64,000 nucleotides of DNA from Liopterus haemorrhoidalis. Its lineage: Eukaryota; Arthropoda; Insecta; Coleoptera; Dytiscidae. Below, piece after piece: positions 24,036 through 35,604 of this stretch. The notes beneath the pieces are model-generated. The model did not search any database, was not told where the DNA came from, and was given only the letters and a program-made list of their open reading frames with translations. Each line of letters starts with the position of its first letter. Position 1 is the stretch's first letter. A program made the position numbers and the translations under genes. Location of the stretch: positions 23,109,279-23,173,278 of the forward strand of contig OZ020611.1 of the NCBI GenBank assembly GCA_963971575.1, given 5' to 3'.

Positions 24036-24202
24036 TTATACAGGAAAATTGCCGACCGAAATTGCAAAACCATAAGCGAAGTGTGAGCTGGTGCGTTGAA
24101 AAATATTTTTTCCACGACTATATAGATATATGTTTATTACAGGCATATCAGTGATTAGTAAATGCAGCACGTTTCGCACTCCTTTTCATTATACAGCGCT
24201 GA

Positions 24203-24234
24203 CCTGTTACGTAATGAGCTCATTTCGTAACAGG
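24203..24234. repeat. 32-bp near-perfect palindrome
   Basis: CCTGTTACGTAATGAGCTCA continues into TTTCGTAACAGG. A further TTGAGCTCATTAAATAACAG follows directly, repeating one arm. The function is unknown, and the neighbouring TA-flanked MITE does not include it. Confidence 0.6.
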
Positions 24235-24439
24235 TTGAGCTCATTAAATAACAGGTTCAAGCAGATATGGTCGACCGTTGCTAGGCAACGTAATAAATAG
24301 GTTGAAAGCATATGTCAAATTATTATTAGTTTGTAAAGGAAACCGGATTTAAATTAAATAATATAGTTAAAGTTGTAGAATTTTGCAAATATATTTTTTG
24401 ATAAGAGTTGGTCTTGGTCAGTCAATTAATCAGCTGATA

Positions 24440-25037
24440 CCCTTTTCACACTAGATCTTTAAGACGAGTGAACTTAAAGTTCACCGATGTTTAAGATCGG
24501 TATGCTTTCACACTTGATGTTTAAATCTCTGGTGCTGTCATCAGCTACAGTAATTTTGTCCTTAAGTTACCGTCATGAAATTACTAGTTTTGAACTGTCT
24601 GCGCAGACGCACATTTTGAATTATTATAAACAATTAAGGATATTTCATTTCATTCTACAATAAAGGCACTACAATAAAGAATATATTACACCTGTATTAA
24701 CATGTAAGTCGATACATTTTATCTCAATTATTGTAGCTCTATGTTTTATTAAACACATTATTAAAATAAATAATCTTATTATAACAATAATTATAAACTT
24801 CTTATAACGTCGATATAATACAGTATTCTTGTTTATGATAATATAAAATGTTGACAGCACAAATTTAAGGAGTATTTTTTTATAATAGAAATTAAGTTGG
24901 CAATGCGGACGAAGTTTAAAACGCAGATCTCTGTCTTAAACATCGCTTGTATTTAGACGAGGCCATACGGTTTCACATTAGCGTTTAAAGATACATTCAC
25001 TTTAACATCCGATCTTAAAGATCTAGTGTGAAATGGG
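24440..25037. mobile_element. TA-flanked MITE, 598 bp
   Basis: Ends are CCCTTTTCACACTAGATCTT and its reverse complement AAGATCTAGTGTGAAATGGG, flanked by TA at 24438-24439 and 25038-25039. Subterminal copies of the TTTCACACTTGATGTTTAAA and TTTCACATTAGCGTTTAAAG type give nested inverted repeats. There is no coding content. Confidence 0.8.
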
Positions 25038-25704
25038 TATGACGAAAGTATTGTTATTTTAACTGAATTTACATTCCGTATGACACGTACATGACCATTG
25101 CTAGAAAAAGTTATAAATAGAAATAAAAATTAGGTTAAAATAGGTTAGGAAAAATATTAAGGATGCCGAATAAAAATTAAATAAGTAATAAAGTTATAGT
25201 CGTGGAAAAAGTGTAGTATGAAACTTGCATGGAATAGTTATTTGTCACTGCATAGTTGTCTGCGCAACTCGCCTGCGGCTCGTGGTGCAACTTTCATACT
25301 AGTGTGAAATGACCATTATTTCATGCTCGTTACATAATATACTATTATACTCTCTATCGTCGTTGTTTAAGTCTATTTGTAGTTTCTAAAATTATAGCCA
25401 AAATTGTAAAGGCAACAATTCTGCACATATATCTCTTTAAAATAACAAAATATTCAAAACACAATTGTCAAAATGTATGTTTTCTTTTAGGCTTCTGATT
25501 GGTTTAAATAAGTATTTTTAACTAGAATAAAGGTACGCAATAAGGCCCATTTTGACATCCAAATAATCGGTTTTAATTTTTTTAGTTTTACTTTATTTGA
25601 CTTGTGTCTTGAAAAACCATAAAAGCGTTCTGTGTAACAAATTAGTGGCGGTTTTAATGTACTCGGTTTTAATATTTTTAAGTGTCACGATTTTATGTAT
25701 AGCC

Positions 25705-25870
25705 TGTTTCTTTGATTTAAGCGGAACTAGATTTTGAATTATAGTAACCTTTACCGGTTAAGTGAGGCTATTGATCATTTTATTAAGCAAAAGCCCACTT
25801 CACACCTTAAGAAGAGAGCTCATGACAACTTAGAAAAATGAAAATTCCAGTTAGTTAAAACCAACAAGAT
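25705..25870. repeat. Diverged copy of the GGCGGAACTA repeat
   Basis: TTTGATTTAAGCGGAACTAG, then a TATTGATCATTTTATTAAGC block and CTCATGACAACTTAGAAAAA, matches the order of blocks in 26362-26526 and 26671-26830. A short piece also occurs at 15588-15655. Confidence 0.5.
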
Positions 25871-26361
25871 TAAAACCGGTTACAGTTTAATTTAGGTGTG
25901 TAAATGGGTCTAAAAGTCACACACTAAACGGTATAAATGTCTATATTAAGGAAACAAATTAAGGTCAAAAGTCACGCGATAGTTTTGAGCAACCAACACT
26001 TTACAGATCTCGCCACAATGAATAGTCACACGGCCTCAACTAGGGTTGTACATCGAAGGCAAAACATCGATGTTTCACATCGATGTTAACATTGGCGCTT
26101 ACTATCGATGTTGAAAAAACATCGAAGGAAAAACATCGATGTATCGGAAAAATCGATATTTTTTTAATATTAAAAATAACTATTTATTTATATTATATAG
26201 GTTTTATTTAATAATGTAAAGATAAAATACGAAAAAAGTAACACATAATACACAAAAAGCATTTATTAGATTTTGAAATAGAAATATTCATTTTTAATAG
26301 TAATTAATTTCACATTAATATTATTATACCCAATATAATAATCCTAATTTGCACCTACAGT

Positions 26362-26526
26362 CTATTCCAAACGATTAGGCGGAACTAACCGCAATTTTCA
26401 TTTTTGTAATTTGTCATTAGATATTTTTTTTTATATATTGAAGTTGACTTTTCCTGAACAAAATGATCAATCGATAATAGTAACTAGAATTGAAAATCTA
26501 GTTCCGCCTAAACCAAATGAACAGAC
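26362..26526. mobile_element. MITE with GGCGGAACTA inverted ends, nested
   Basis: TCTATTCCAAACGATTAGGC then GGAACTA at the left is mirrored by TAGTTCCGCCTAAACCAAAT then GAACAGACC at the right, giving ~28-bp terminal inverted repeats around ~110 bases. A second, partial copy in the same host element starts at 26671. Confidence 0.65.
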
Positions 26527-26670
26527 CTTACTATTTTTACATATCTAAAATGAAATATTGGATTTGATCACAATACTAATATAGTAATCTTAATGTTAAT
26601 TTTATATTATTTAACATAAAAATAACACTTTCATACACAATTATTTTTATACTTTTTTGAGTTGAAATAA

Positions 26671-26830
26671 AGTCTGTTCTTTTGGTTTAGGAGGAACTAG
26701 ATTTTCAATTCTAGTTACTTTTACCGATTAATTGAAGCTTTTGATCATTTTGTTCAGGAAAAGCCAACTGCAATATATAAAAAAATAGCTAATGACAACT
26801 TACAAAAATCCAGGGATTGGAGGAATAACA
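26671..26830. repeat. Second copy of the GGCGGAACTA repeat
   Basis: AGTCTGTTCTTTTGGTTTAG then GAGGAACTAG, followed by TTTTGATCATTTTGTTCAGG and CTAATGACAACTTACAAAAA. It is inverted relative to the copy at 26362-26526, so the two could pair into a large hairpin. Confidence 0.6.
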
Positions 26831-27326
26831 ACTGGGAAAGTGTCAACAAGACTCAAAAAGAAAAAGTGTGTTGGCGGTGTTGGTCCTTCGCATTGTTGCA
26901 AAAATTAGAAGTTTCTTCTTATTTTTTTCGTATTTTGCTAACTGCTAAGAAGAATAAGAACTAACACTATTAGTATTGTTGTATCACAATAGATGGCGCT
27001 TATATTTTGTGTACTAATTTTAATAAAAATTAAATTTTTAAGATTCCAGCGCCTCTAGCCGTAGTTTCTGAATTTCAAAGTTTAAACATCGACATCGGTA
27101 GTAGACATCAATGTTTTATCGATACTATTGCCAGCTGACCATCGATGGTAAAAACATCGATGTTTTTAAAATAAACATCGATTTTTTCAATACATCGATG
27201 TCTAGACATGCCGTTACACTGTTAGCAATAATAAAATAAATAGGTAAAAAATACACATGTTGTAATAGTATTATTTATTTAAAAAGAGAGTTATTACTTC
27301 CAAAATCTTTTCTACATTCTGGTAAT

Positions 27327-27644
27327 TTAGTTATATTTCGGTAACATAATGTTTAATAAAATTTTCTTGAAATTCTGAAACCTAGTTCTGTTGAATAGCT
27401 GAAGTTCTTTTAATGTTTGTACTTTCCTGTTAATTTCATAATGCACATCTGCTGCAACTTCTGCTGCCCTATTCATTGTCGATAATGCAGAATTCTTCAA
27501 TTTTTCAAAGCCCAACTTCAGAGTAGAGAGAGTGTTGTTTAATGTTATATTTTCTTCAAAGACTTCGTTTCTTCTATTTTTTAAATCTTCTTTAGCTTGT
27601 GATGAACACAAAATTACAGCAAGAATAATTAATTTTAAATACAT
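27327..27644 (-). CDS. Small secreted helical protein, diverged MFKL-family member
   Basis: A 105-residue protein. The start is set at the ATG at 27644 because it opens a clear signal peptide (MYLKLIILAVILCSSQA). The frame stays open upstream but without a better start. The mature part is charged and mostly helical, with N-glycosylation sequons NIT, NNT and NRT. The stretch TLKLGFEKLKNSALS aligns with TIKYGVEKMTNATIS of the gene at 42851 and SIKHGVEKGKNLTYS of the gene at 47834, showing common descent. The signal peptide resembles the MYLK pair instead. The minus strand has an AATAAA about 45 bases past the stop. A mariner sits ~130 bases upstream of the start codon. Function unknown; likely an intact secreted protein. 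Confidence 0.7.
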   Translation of the reverse strand: MYLKLIILAVILCSSQAKEDLKNRRNEVFEENITLNNTLSTLKLGFEKLKNSALSTMNRAAEVAADVHYEINRKVQTLKELQLFNRTRFQNFKKILLNIMLPKYN

Positions 27645-27712
27645 TTTATTTAACAAATTTCTTTCACTAACTGAACTATTGACAGCATTAATAAATTTGC
27701 TCTTTGACATTA

Positions 27713-27720
27713 TTATCAAT
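27713..27720 (-). promoter_or_regulatory. ATTGATAA motif upstream of the minus-strand secreted gene
   Basis: On the minus strand ATTGATAA begins 76 bases before the ATG at 27644. It matches the motif upstream of the other secreted genes. TATATATATATGG on the minus strand around 27760-27772 may provide a TATA-like element. Confidence 0.35.
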
Positions 27721-27774
27721 TAATAACAAATATAAAAATAACAAACAGTGTGCTTCGGTCCATATATATATATA

Positions 27775-28603
27775 CCAGGTCGTCAAGGAGGAAATTTGTA
27801 GTTAATAATATTGCCAACTTCAACAGATTATTATTTGACATTGGCTTAAAATTTAACCGTTTTTTTTTTTTGTTGGAAAGTTACTCTTCTCGCCTGTTTA
27901 AAGAAATCATTGTAGGCTCAACAAAATATCAAAAATATTTTTTAAAACATTAATTTTGTTGAAAATGGAACGGTCGAAAATTCGCACTATTATGAAGTAT
28001 GAGTTTTTACGTGGAACTACGGCATCACAGACCACGCGAAACATTAATAGTGTAGTGGCTCTAGTGTTACTAAGCAGCAAACAATATCAAATTGGTTCGC
28101 CAAATTTCGTACTGGTAACTTAAAAAAAAAACCTGACTCATCGATCACAGTAGAAATATACTGCAACCAACTGGATGAAATGATGCAAAAACTTAAAGAA
28201 AAACAGCTTAGATTGGTTAACAGATCGACTCCTATCTTATTGGATGATAACGCTGCACAATTGACTGTGGCAAAACTACATGAATTGGAATAGGAACTTC
28301 TTCATCATCCTCCGTACTCACCAGACCTAGCCTCCACTAACTACCACTTCTTCCGCAATTTGGACAACTTTTTAATAGGAAAACAGTTTAATTCCGACAA
28401 TGATGTAAAACTGGCCTTCCAGGAATTCATTGACTCTCGTGCGCCAGGGTTTTATACCACCGACCTGAAGAACCTGCCGCTTAAATGGCAAAAGTGTATA
28501 GGCAATCTGGGTGCGTACTTTGATGAATAAAATAATTTCTTATATTTGTAAGTTATCAACCAACTTTGCCTTTTTTCTACAAATTTCATCCTTGACGACC
28601 TAA
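27775..28603 (+). mobile_element. Deleted mariner, 829 bp
   Basis: Terminal repeats CCAGGTCGTCAAGGAGGAAA and, reversed, TTTCATCCTTGACGACCTAA are flanked by TA. Coding remnants: MERSKIRTIMKYEFLRGTTA (HTH, 27965 on), then ISNWFAKFRTGNLKKK. After a large deletion comes TPILLDDNAAQLTVAKLHEL, where the usual catalytic HDNA reads DDNA. PPYSPDLASTNYHFFRNLDN follows, with Asn where the third catalytic Asp is expected, ending LGAYFDE at 28530. There is one in-frame stop between these blocks. Both the lost central domain and the substituted catalytic position make it inactive. Confidence 0.85.
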
Positions 28604-28633
28604 TATATATATTTTTTAATTTTGAATATCATC

Positions 28634-28685
28634 TTGATGTGAGGATTAAAAATGTAAGAATTTTCGCACATTTCAGGTTTTTCTA
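28634..28685 (-). repeat. Isolated 3' hairpin end of the Helentron-like family
   Basis: In reverse complement it reads CCTGAAATGTGCGAAAATTC, then TTACATTTTTAATCCTCACATCA, the same terminal hairpin as at 10472, 19480, 44960 and 61518. The body is absent. Confidence 0.5.
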
Positions 28686-28702
28686 TAATAAAATAAACCA
28701 GT

Positions 28703-29336
28703 GGCGAAGGGAAAACTCCGCTAGACTTGCCCTTCTATAAAAAAAATTTAATTTTTTTTTAAAAAATATTTAGATAAATCTTCAAAAATACATCAATATT
28801 TTGTCCAAGGCTTGGTTTACTAGTTACGAATTAATTATCATGACCATGGAAACGTTACATATAAGTATGAATAAATTGAGACTAGGAAAAATTTTAAATA
28901 ATTTTACAAAATTTTTTCGAAATTTTTCGTTTTATCAAAAAACGTCTCAAATAAAAGTTATTAGTTATTGCACTTATAGTAACTTTTGTTCAATCAATTT
29001 TTTCGAAATATTTTTCTGTTGCTAAAATTCGCAAAAATCTTAAAATCGACACGAGTAAACTCCCATTTCTAGTCAACCGATCTTCATAAAAAACAATAGG
29101 GTTCTTCCCATTTAATAGGAGAATTTTTTAGAACCAGAACGAATTGTCTAAGTTGAACCGTTCTTGAGTTATCGTGTATACACACACACAGACACACCCA
29201 CATACGGACGGCACTTCGAAAATAGGTTTTTTGGATTCCCTGGACCATGAAACGTGGTCATCAGTCAAAATCTCGACATCGAAAATTTTCGCTATTACAA
29301 TACTTGCCCTTATATATTAAGGTCGGGCAAGTAAAA
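28703..29336 (-). repeat. ACTTGCCCGACC-ended repeat, longer copy
   Basis: Bounded at the left by AACCAGTGGCGAAGGGAAAA and at the right by TAAGGTCGGGCAAGTAAAAA, inverted relative to 16641-17065. The two copies share CCTGGACCATGAAACGTGGT, the ACACACACAGACACAC tract and GTCCAAGGCTTGGTTTACTA. ATCATGACCATGGAAACGTT inside it is also found at 36002 and 53276 in related repeats. Confidence 0.65.
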
Positions 29337-30539
29337 ATAACAGGTTTATTCGTTGATTCAGTAAAAACAGCTTCCATTTAATTTATTCACACTAAATTTA
29401 AATAATTTGACAAAATTTCGTCAGCTTGGACTGATCCATTACTGTTAACGGCTATACTCTATCTCAGAAAGACTGATAGTAATAAAATTTATTATTTGTA
29501 AAAAGTTATTGTTTTTTTCACACAGAAGCGGCCCACAAAATATGAATAGTTCGAAACGAAATATTGTTAAAAACAACCGAGTGTCCTGCACATATTATAT
29601 GGGAATACGAACTAGGGTTAAACACAATAGATCATAAAAATGTTACCCTAAAATTTTAAGGAAAAATATGGTCACAGGGGTACGTTTAATGATATGATAA
29701 ATATGGTCACAGGCGTGCGTTTAATAAAATGATAAATAGTAATATAGAAATATACAAAACCAATTTAAACGTATTTAAAATGTGCACGCCACTGGTAACT
29801 GCCTGTCAAAAAGATTTATTACCATCAGTCTTTCTTAGATAGAGTATAGTTGTACTCGTGTGTATAGAAATTCTTTAATTTAAATTTGTTTTTAATGTAA
29901 TTTATCTTATTTTCAGAGTTACCAGCAAGCATCAATGAACATGGCGAGTTCCTGAAGATAAAAATAAAATTCTGTAAAAAATCGAATATATAATGTAATA
30001 AATAATGCTTGTAAATAAATAGCCATTTATGCAAGTGCGTAAAGTAGTGTTTTTTTTACGAATAGGAAGTTTGACCGCACGAGCCGTAGTTTGTAATTAT
30101 TCCGTGTATATTTTATAGATCAATTACAATTAAGTGAAAGGCAATACCATGAGTGAAAAAAAAGCCTTATGCATGTGTTTCATACAATATTTTTCTACGA
30201 CTGTCTAATAGAAAAAATAAAAAATGTTATGTATCCTTTTATTTTATAACAATTAAAAAAAAAAAACAACTTATGAATTTTCTTTCATAATATTAATATA
30301 AAAAGTACACTTGCTGGGATTATTTATAGTAAATTTAGATCAATAAACAATTTATTTTATTTCTTCTCCAGAAAATATTTGTTTGTTTGATTTTTTTTTT
30401 TTGCTTTATGTTTGGACAACGCACACAGGCATCTTATGGCTGGCCACTGCATTACCTTGATTTTTTTATTATAGTATTTATTTCTCTAGCAAGCTCTGTA
30501 ATTCATTATTTAATATTATTTTCATGTTGTCATGTAGAG
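29337..30539. other. No gene recognised
   Basis: AT-rich intergenic sequence. ATATTTTATAGATCAATTAC near 30108 recurs at 35264, so at least part of it is dispersed repeat. Confidence 0.45.
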
Positions 30540-30660
30540 CAGCGATTCTAAACCGGGGGGCCGTGAAAGCTTCGTCGGGGGGCCGCGATTCATATAAGAT
30601 CGAAGCATGAAACTATAATGCTCAATTTTGCAAAATATATTCATAAATATATGACATTTA

Positions 30661-30868
30661 CGGAGTGATTATTTAATGGCGAGACGACGTCACTGGAAGT
30701 TTTAATAATTTGCCGTTTCATACACATCGTAGCAGGCGATTATGCGCGCATGCGCATCAACGTTATTATATCTCTTCAAGGTCATTATAGTCATAGTATT
30801 CACCAGTATTTCTGCTAGGAGGCACGTAAAATTCGGTGACGTCGTCTCGCCATTAAATAATCACTCTG
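30661..30868. mobile_element. TA-flanked MITE, 208 bp, nested
   Basis: CGGAGTGATTATTTAATGGC then GAGACGACGTCAC at the left is matched almost base for base by the reverse complement at the right (GTGACGTCGTCTCGCCATTA then AATAATCACTCTG). TA flanks both sides. The >30-bp near-perfect inverted repeats imply a young insertion into the older hAT element. Confidence 0.88.
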
Positions 30869-31391
30869 TATATTCATTAAAATATACCTTCTAAACATAA
30901 ATAAAATAAATTATACTTATTTTGACAACTAATTTAAACTAATTAAAAGGGTTCGCGTTGGAGGTACTTCAAATACTTTCAAGAAGGTACGACTTGAACG
31001 TGCAATATTTTTTGTTATGCTCCGAGCTACTGTTAACTAAAGGATAAGGATGCGAAAGTGTTCAAAATGGAAAGCAACTTGTAAATAAAAATTCTTGCAA
31101 GCCATTATAGGTAACCATAAAAGATATAAAAGCATGTTCATGTAAAAGTTGTTTCTTTTCAAAATCTTTATCCAAATATATAAACACGCCATACGTTCCT
31201 ATATAAAAAATCGAAGTTGTCCTTGATATCCTGTACTTTGTTCCGGTTTATTTCGGAAAATTTAAATAATACCATCCAATTATTTGGGTAAACTCTGGTC
31301 ACTCAATTTTTTTCCCAGCTTGCTCACACATGGTCTTTTCGAGAAAAATCGTGTTTCCTCTATCTTGATACAACTTGTGATCCCGCCCTCA

Positions 31392-31558
<167 letters not shown>

Positions 31559-31581
31559 ATTTTTGATATCAATTTTCATTC

Positions 31582-31616
<35 letters not shown>

Positions 31617-31719
31617 GGCCGCAGACAATATTTACGTTATTTTGGGGGGCCCCATGCCAGAAAAGGTTGAGAAACACTGATGCAGAGTGTTCTATTAGCA
31701 CCCATATATGTGTTTTTAT

Positions 31720-32855
31720 CAGAGAGTCGAACCGGAACCGAACCGAAAACCGAAATTAACCGGAATTTTTAACAGAACCGAAACCGGAATGCAAAATTGC
31801 TCACTTTATAAACCGAAACCGAAACCGAAATGTTAACGGTTAATTTCGGATAGAACGAAAAAAAAAATATATCGGTTAATTTCGGTTCAAATTTTTTTTT
31901 CATTAAGGTAATTCATTAATCGCTTTCTTCAATTTACTCTCCATGGGGAAATGTTATGCTTCTTTCGTAAGCGTAAGAGAAACTGTAATTAATGTGTCTA
32001 TTAAACATGGATTTTTAATTTTATTTTCATTTCAAATTTCAAATATTGTTTTTTCAACTGAATGAACTGTGATTATTATTATTATTATTATTTTTTGTAA
32101 GAAAAGAAGTTTGTGTTATTCCGTTTTTTCCTTGATAATATTGCGATTCTAAGAACTGTTATTTATTGAGAATATTATATATTATAATTTTATAAAGAGA
32201 AAAGTTCATATTATTTATTATTATTTATTAACGTTTTTCGTCTCTATAATTGTGATTATATGAACTATGTGTGTTCAGGGTTGGATTAAAGTATTTCCGC
32301 GCCTCGGGCAGAATCTCTATATGGCGCCCCCAGATGTGCATAATTACGCAAAAATTAGGTTGTTACTAGCCAGCTGAACCCAAATTTTTAGGAGCGCGAA
32401 AGTTAAGACTTTCTTTTGTTCATTGCTGTCAAAAATATTTGTTAAGCAAAAAATAAGTCTTCAACCAAAATTTTCAGCAACTCTTGAAACAGGCGCCACA
32501 GGCAACTGACTGTCTTGACACCCCCTTAATTATTTTTGTAATTTCCTCCTAATTTGTTAAAATTTTATTTTATTTACGTGCAATATATTTTTATATTTTC
32601 ATTTTTATGTTCCTAAATTGTATTTTGATTTCGTTTTTGACAATGAAATAATTAATTTTGATTTAAGCACTATTTCTTTTGTATTTTCAATTTTATAATT
32701 GAAAAACAAGAATAAGAACGGAATTTGGTATATAAAATTAAACTGGAACCTGAACCGGAATTTTTAGACGAATCGAAATCGAAACTGGATCGAAAAACAT
32801 TTATTTGGAACGTAACCGTAAACCGGAACGAAATAAATTTGGGTTCGACTCTCTT
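31720..32855. mobile_element. hAT-type element, 1136 bp, perfect 8-bp TSD
   Basis: Ends are CAGAGAGTCGAACC and, reversed, GGGTTCGACTCTCTT. Identical GTTTTTAT direct repeats flank it (31712-31719 and 32856-32863). Both ends carry dense arrays of AACCGGAA/ACCGAAAC-type motifs, likely transposase-binding subterminal repeats. The interior has no transposase ORF. It begins 33 bases after the previous hAT element's target duplication. Confidence 0.87.
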
Positions 32856-32863
32856 GTTTTTAT

Positions 32864-33277
32864 ACATCTATAAAAAGGTCACAGCACCGCATATAATCTC
32901 TGGTCTTCGGAGTGCATTCTCAATAGGTCTTAGCACGTCAGCAGTTCTTCGCTCTTCCTTTCAGCTGCAAGAAAAGGTAAGTATTAATAAAAGATAGGTA
33001 GTAATTGCCAGGCAGATATCAACATAAATCTGAGCATCCTAGTAGTTGCAGCGGCCAAGATCAATCACCAGCACCGATCCTTTCATCCATCCAGTCCATT
33101 CGCTCTGTGCCCGGCGATCATCCAATAGGGCACTGGTCCTTCGAGTTGGCCGGCCGAACATCTAGCCAGTGCTGACGAACTATTTGGCCACACGGGCCAT
33201 GTCACTTGCCGTCCCAACACTTTATATCCAACTGATTGTCATTAAGCCATAAGTCATAAGCTATAAGCTTCGCATAT
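32864..33277. other. No gene recognised
   Basis: Contains moderately GC-rich sequence (33040-33200) that stands out from the AT-rich background, with CAGTCCATTCGCTCTGTGCC and GTGCTGACGAACTATTTGGC. It may be an old repeat or exon remnant; no frame is recognisable. Confidence 0.4.
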
Positions 33278-33287
33278 TTACTAATAT

Positions 33288-34331
33288 TAAGGTGACCAAC
33301 TTTTTTACAATGAAAAGGAGGACACAATGCAATATCGTATTTTTTTTTTCATATTATTCTTTGCAAGAATAATACAATTATAATATGATAAATGTAAAAT
33401 AAAAATTTTGTTGAAAAAAACTTAAAATGATTAATTATTATTTAAACGAGTACTTGTCAATCGAATGAATATTTTTTATCAAAGTATCATCTTCTAACAA
33501 TATATTGGTAATATCTGAACAAGAAATATCCTTCATATTAAATTTTACGGCAAGTGCTGCAGCTAGAGTATCAACATTCAATCTAGATTTCTCACTTGTC
33601 CAAAAATCATTATAAATTAAAAAAACTCTTTCAACTGTTGCATTAGTTCAAGGGCAGCAAAAGGTAAATTCAACAAGAATAAATAAATTTTCACATGGAA
33701 TTTTTAAAGTGGCTGAATATTTTTACCCATCTTTTATCAATTTCAACATGTTGATTTTCCCATTGTATTAATTTTTCAGAATTTAAATTTACATTCAGTC
33801 TTCTAATTTCTTCAAAAAGACAATTGTCGTCTATTTTAATATCTGGCATTTCTTTAGATAAAAACTCAACACAAGATTCAATATCTGTCCAATTTACTTG
33901 CGATGAAGTAAAAAAACACCATTGAAAACAATTATTTACCAAGGTGTTTGTTTCAGACCATTCTTCGATATATTGAAAACATGTTTGGTAAAATTTCTGC
34001 ACTTTTTTGATAAACTTTTCTGTTATGCCTGGATTTGATTCCTCCAAATAAACAAAGCCACTTGTGTGCGACGCGCTTTCGCAAGATCTCCCGTTCGGAG
34101 CGTATGCGTCTCATAATCGCGTCTCGCCGCATTCTACCAAATCTTGACGAATGTCAAATGCTAATACGTCACATCAATTGCAACGGATTGGCTCGGCATC
34201 GATCGAATACGAAAATTTACGTAAAGGAGGACAAACATCGAAAAGGAGGACATATAGGAGGATACTTTTCAAGGAAGGACAGATCTTACAAAAGAAAGAC
34301 TGTCCTCCCCAAAGGAGGACGGTTGGTCGCG
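33288..34331 (-). mobile_element. Internally deleted hAT element keeping transposase 3' part
   Basis: Ends AAGGTGACCAAC and, reversed, GTTGGTCGCG are bounded by a 10-bp direct repeat TTACTAATAT at 33278-33287 and 34332-34341. GGAGGACA/GTCCTCC subterminal repeats mark both ends. The minus strand encodes 118 residues of transposase (33691-34047). After a frame change it continues into the hATC dimerisation region. Confidence 0.8.
33440..34047 (-). pseudogene. hAT transposase C-terminal fragment with hATC domain
   Basis: The minus-strand frame 34047-33691 holds FIKKVQKFYQTCFQYIEEWS through FLSKEMPDIKIDDNCLFEEI, the helical region before the dimerisation domain in a hAT subgroup. Past its stop, a shifted frame (about 33655-33470) reads NATVERVFLIYNDFWTSEKS then RLNVDTLAALAVKFNMKDIS. 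The A-T-V-E-R-V-F...N..W...K.RL pattern is diagnostic of the hATC dimerisation motif. A frameshift separates the two, and the N-terminal zinc finger and catalytic part are absent. Confidence 0.78.
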
Positions 34332-34344
34332 TTACTAATATCTA

Positions 34345-35560
34345 CATTATTATTAATAATTAATGTGGCTTTCAATTTCGAGTACGTGGACCGTAATGTG
34401 GATGATTTAAAATTTCTTGATTTTTTCTCTAAATAAGCTAATTTTACTCGTTCTATAAACGAATTTATTTTCTTTTGATTATGCCATTCCATGAACAAGT
34501 TATATTCTTTTTAATAAACATCATAGCAATAAGTTTTGCTCTGCCTCATTTGCTGTTGCGATTATATCTTCTGGAGTACATATTTCAGTATCTGAATCTT
34601 CTTGTAATTCTATATTTATATGTTTCGCAATATTTAAGATTGCAAATTGATCTGAATTGTTCAAAGTAGTGTACCGATAACAATGAAGTCGTATAACACA
34701 GACTGAGAGGAGGAGTTAGTTTTTTTTTGAAAATTTTGGTGCACAGCAACAAAGGCTATTTGCGTCTAACGCAGCCCCAGTCTGAGAGGCGCCTAACGGA
34801 GCCCAAGTCTGAGAGGAAGAGACGAAGTTGATTATTATAAGACGAATTATTATTACTTCAATAGTTTTCCAGCAAGAATTGCAAGAAATAAATGTAAATT
34901 AAACCTGCTATACTCTCAGTGGCAATTATTCCTTTCGTCTTCACATGGTTCTGGTTTTAAAACATTGAATGCTAAAGTATATGACGTCCATGATGGGCGT
35001 GCTTGCAGCCGTGGAAGTATTTGTGTAAACCCCATTAGTTTGTATTATTCTTATGACAAGTGTGAAAAAATGACCCGTATTTGCACTTCTTTTCACGCTT
35101 TTTACTTGTTTTAACTCTCACCATAATACCTGTTTATGGTTTTTTGCACTAAAACAAGTGATATATAGTAGTTTTTTTCAGAAGTAAAAAAATATGTTTA
35201 CGTTTTAGTATGTTTTTATTTGCAATATTATTCATCAACAATTCTTCTGTAATTACCTCGTGTATATTTTATAGATCAATTACAATTAAGTGAAATATAG
35301 CGTCATAATATTTAATTACAACAACCTTGAGACATAAAGAACGAAGTTCAAATATTAATAAGGGTTACTCATTTAATAATAATATTAATTATGAAATTTT
35401 ATTTGCTAATTGAAATTTCACTTTAATAATTATACAACAAATCTTTTAATTAATCGATTTTATATTGTTTATATATTAATATTTAGCTTGGAGTTTCCTA
35501 AGATAGCAGATTTCTTAAGCATTTAAGATTTAAGTGCTGGTTCACAAAATAATAGACCAT
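34345..35560. other. No gene recognised; short GC-rich duplicated motif
   Basis: CTAACGCAGCCCCAGTCTGA then CTAACGGAGCCCAAGTCTGA near 34768-34815 is a short tandem duplication (GAGAGG spacers). The rest is AT-rich, with the block ATTTTATAGATCAATTACAA shared with 30110. Confidence 0.4.
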
Positions 35561-35604
35561 ATTAGTGTAGGGTGACCATTTGCTTATGAAGGCAATGCGG
35601 GACG

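Larger units (their letters stand above)
26039..27213. mobile_element. Element with clustered ATCGATG motifs at both ends
   Basis: The left 110 bases carry many copies of ACATCGATGT-like sequence (TACATCGAAGGCAAAACATC and onward). The right 130 bases carry the same motif in inverted order (AAAAACATCGATGTTTTTAA, AATACATCGATGTCTAGACA). Subterminal motif arrays with short end similarity (GGGTTGTACATCG versus CGATGTCTAGACATGC) suggest a hAT-like non-autonomous element. The interior holds two copies of another repeat and no transposase. Confidence 0.55.

Noticed and set aside
34035..34436. 133-codon plus-strand open frame as a gene
   Set aside because: It runs antisense across a hAT element end and its GGAGGACA subterminal repeats and out into flanking DNA. 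The real coding remnant is on the minus strand.
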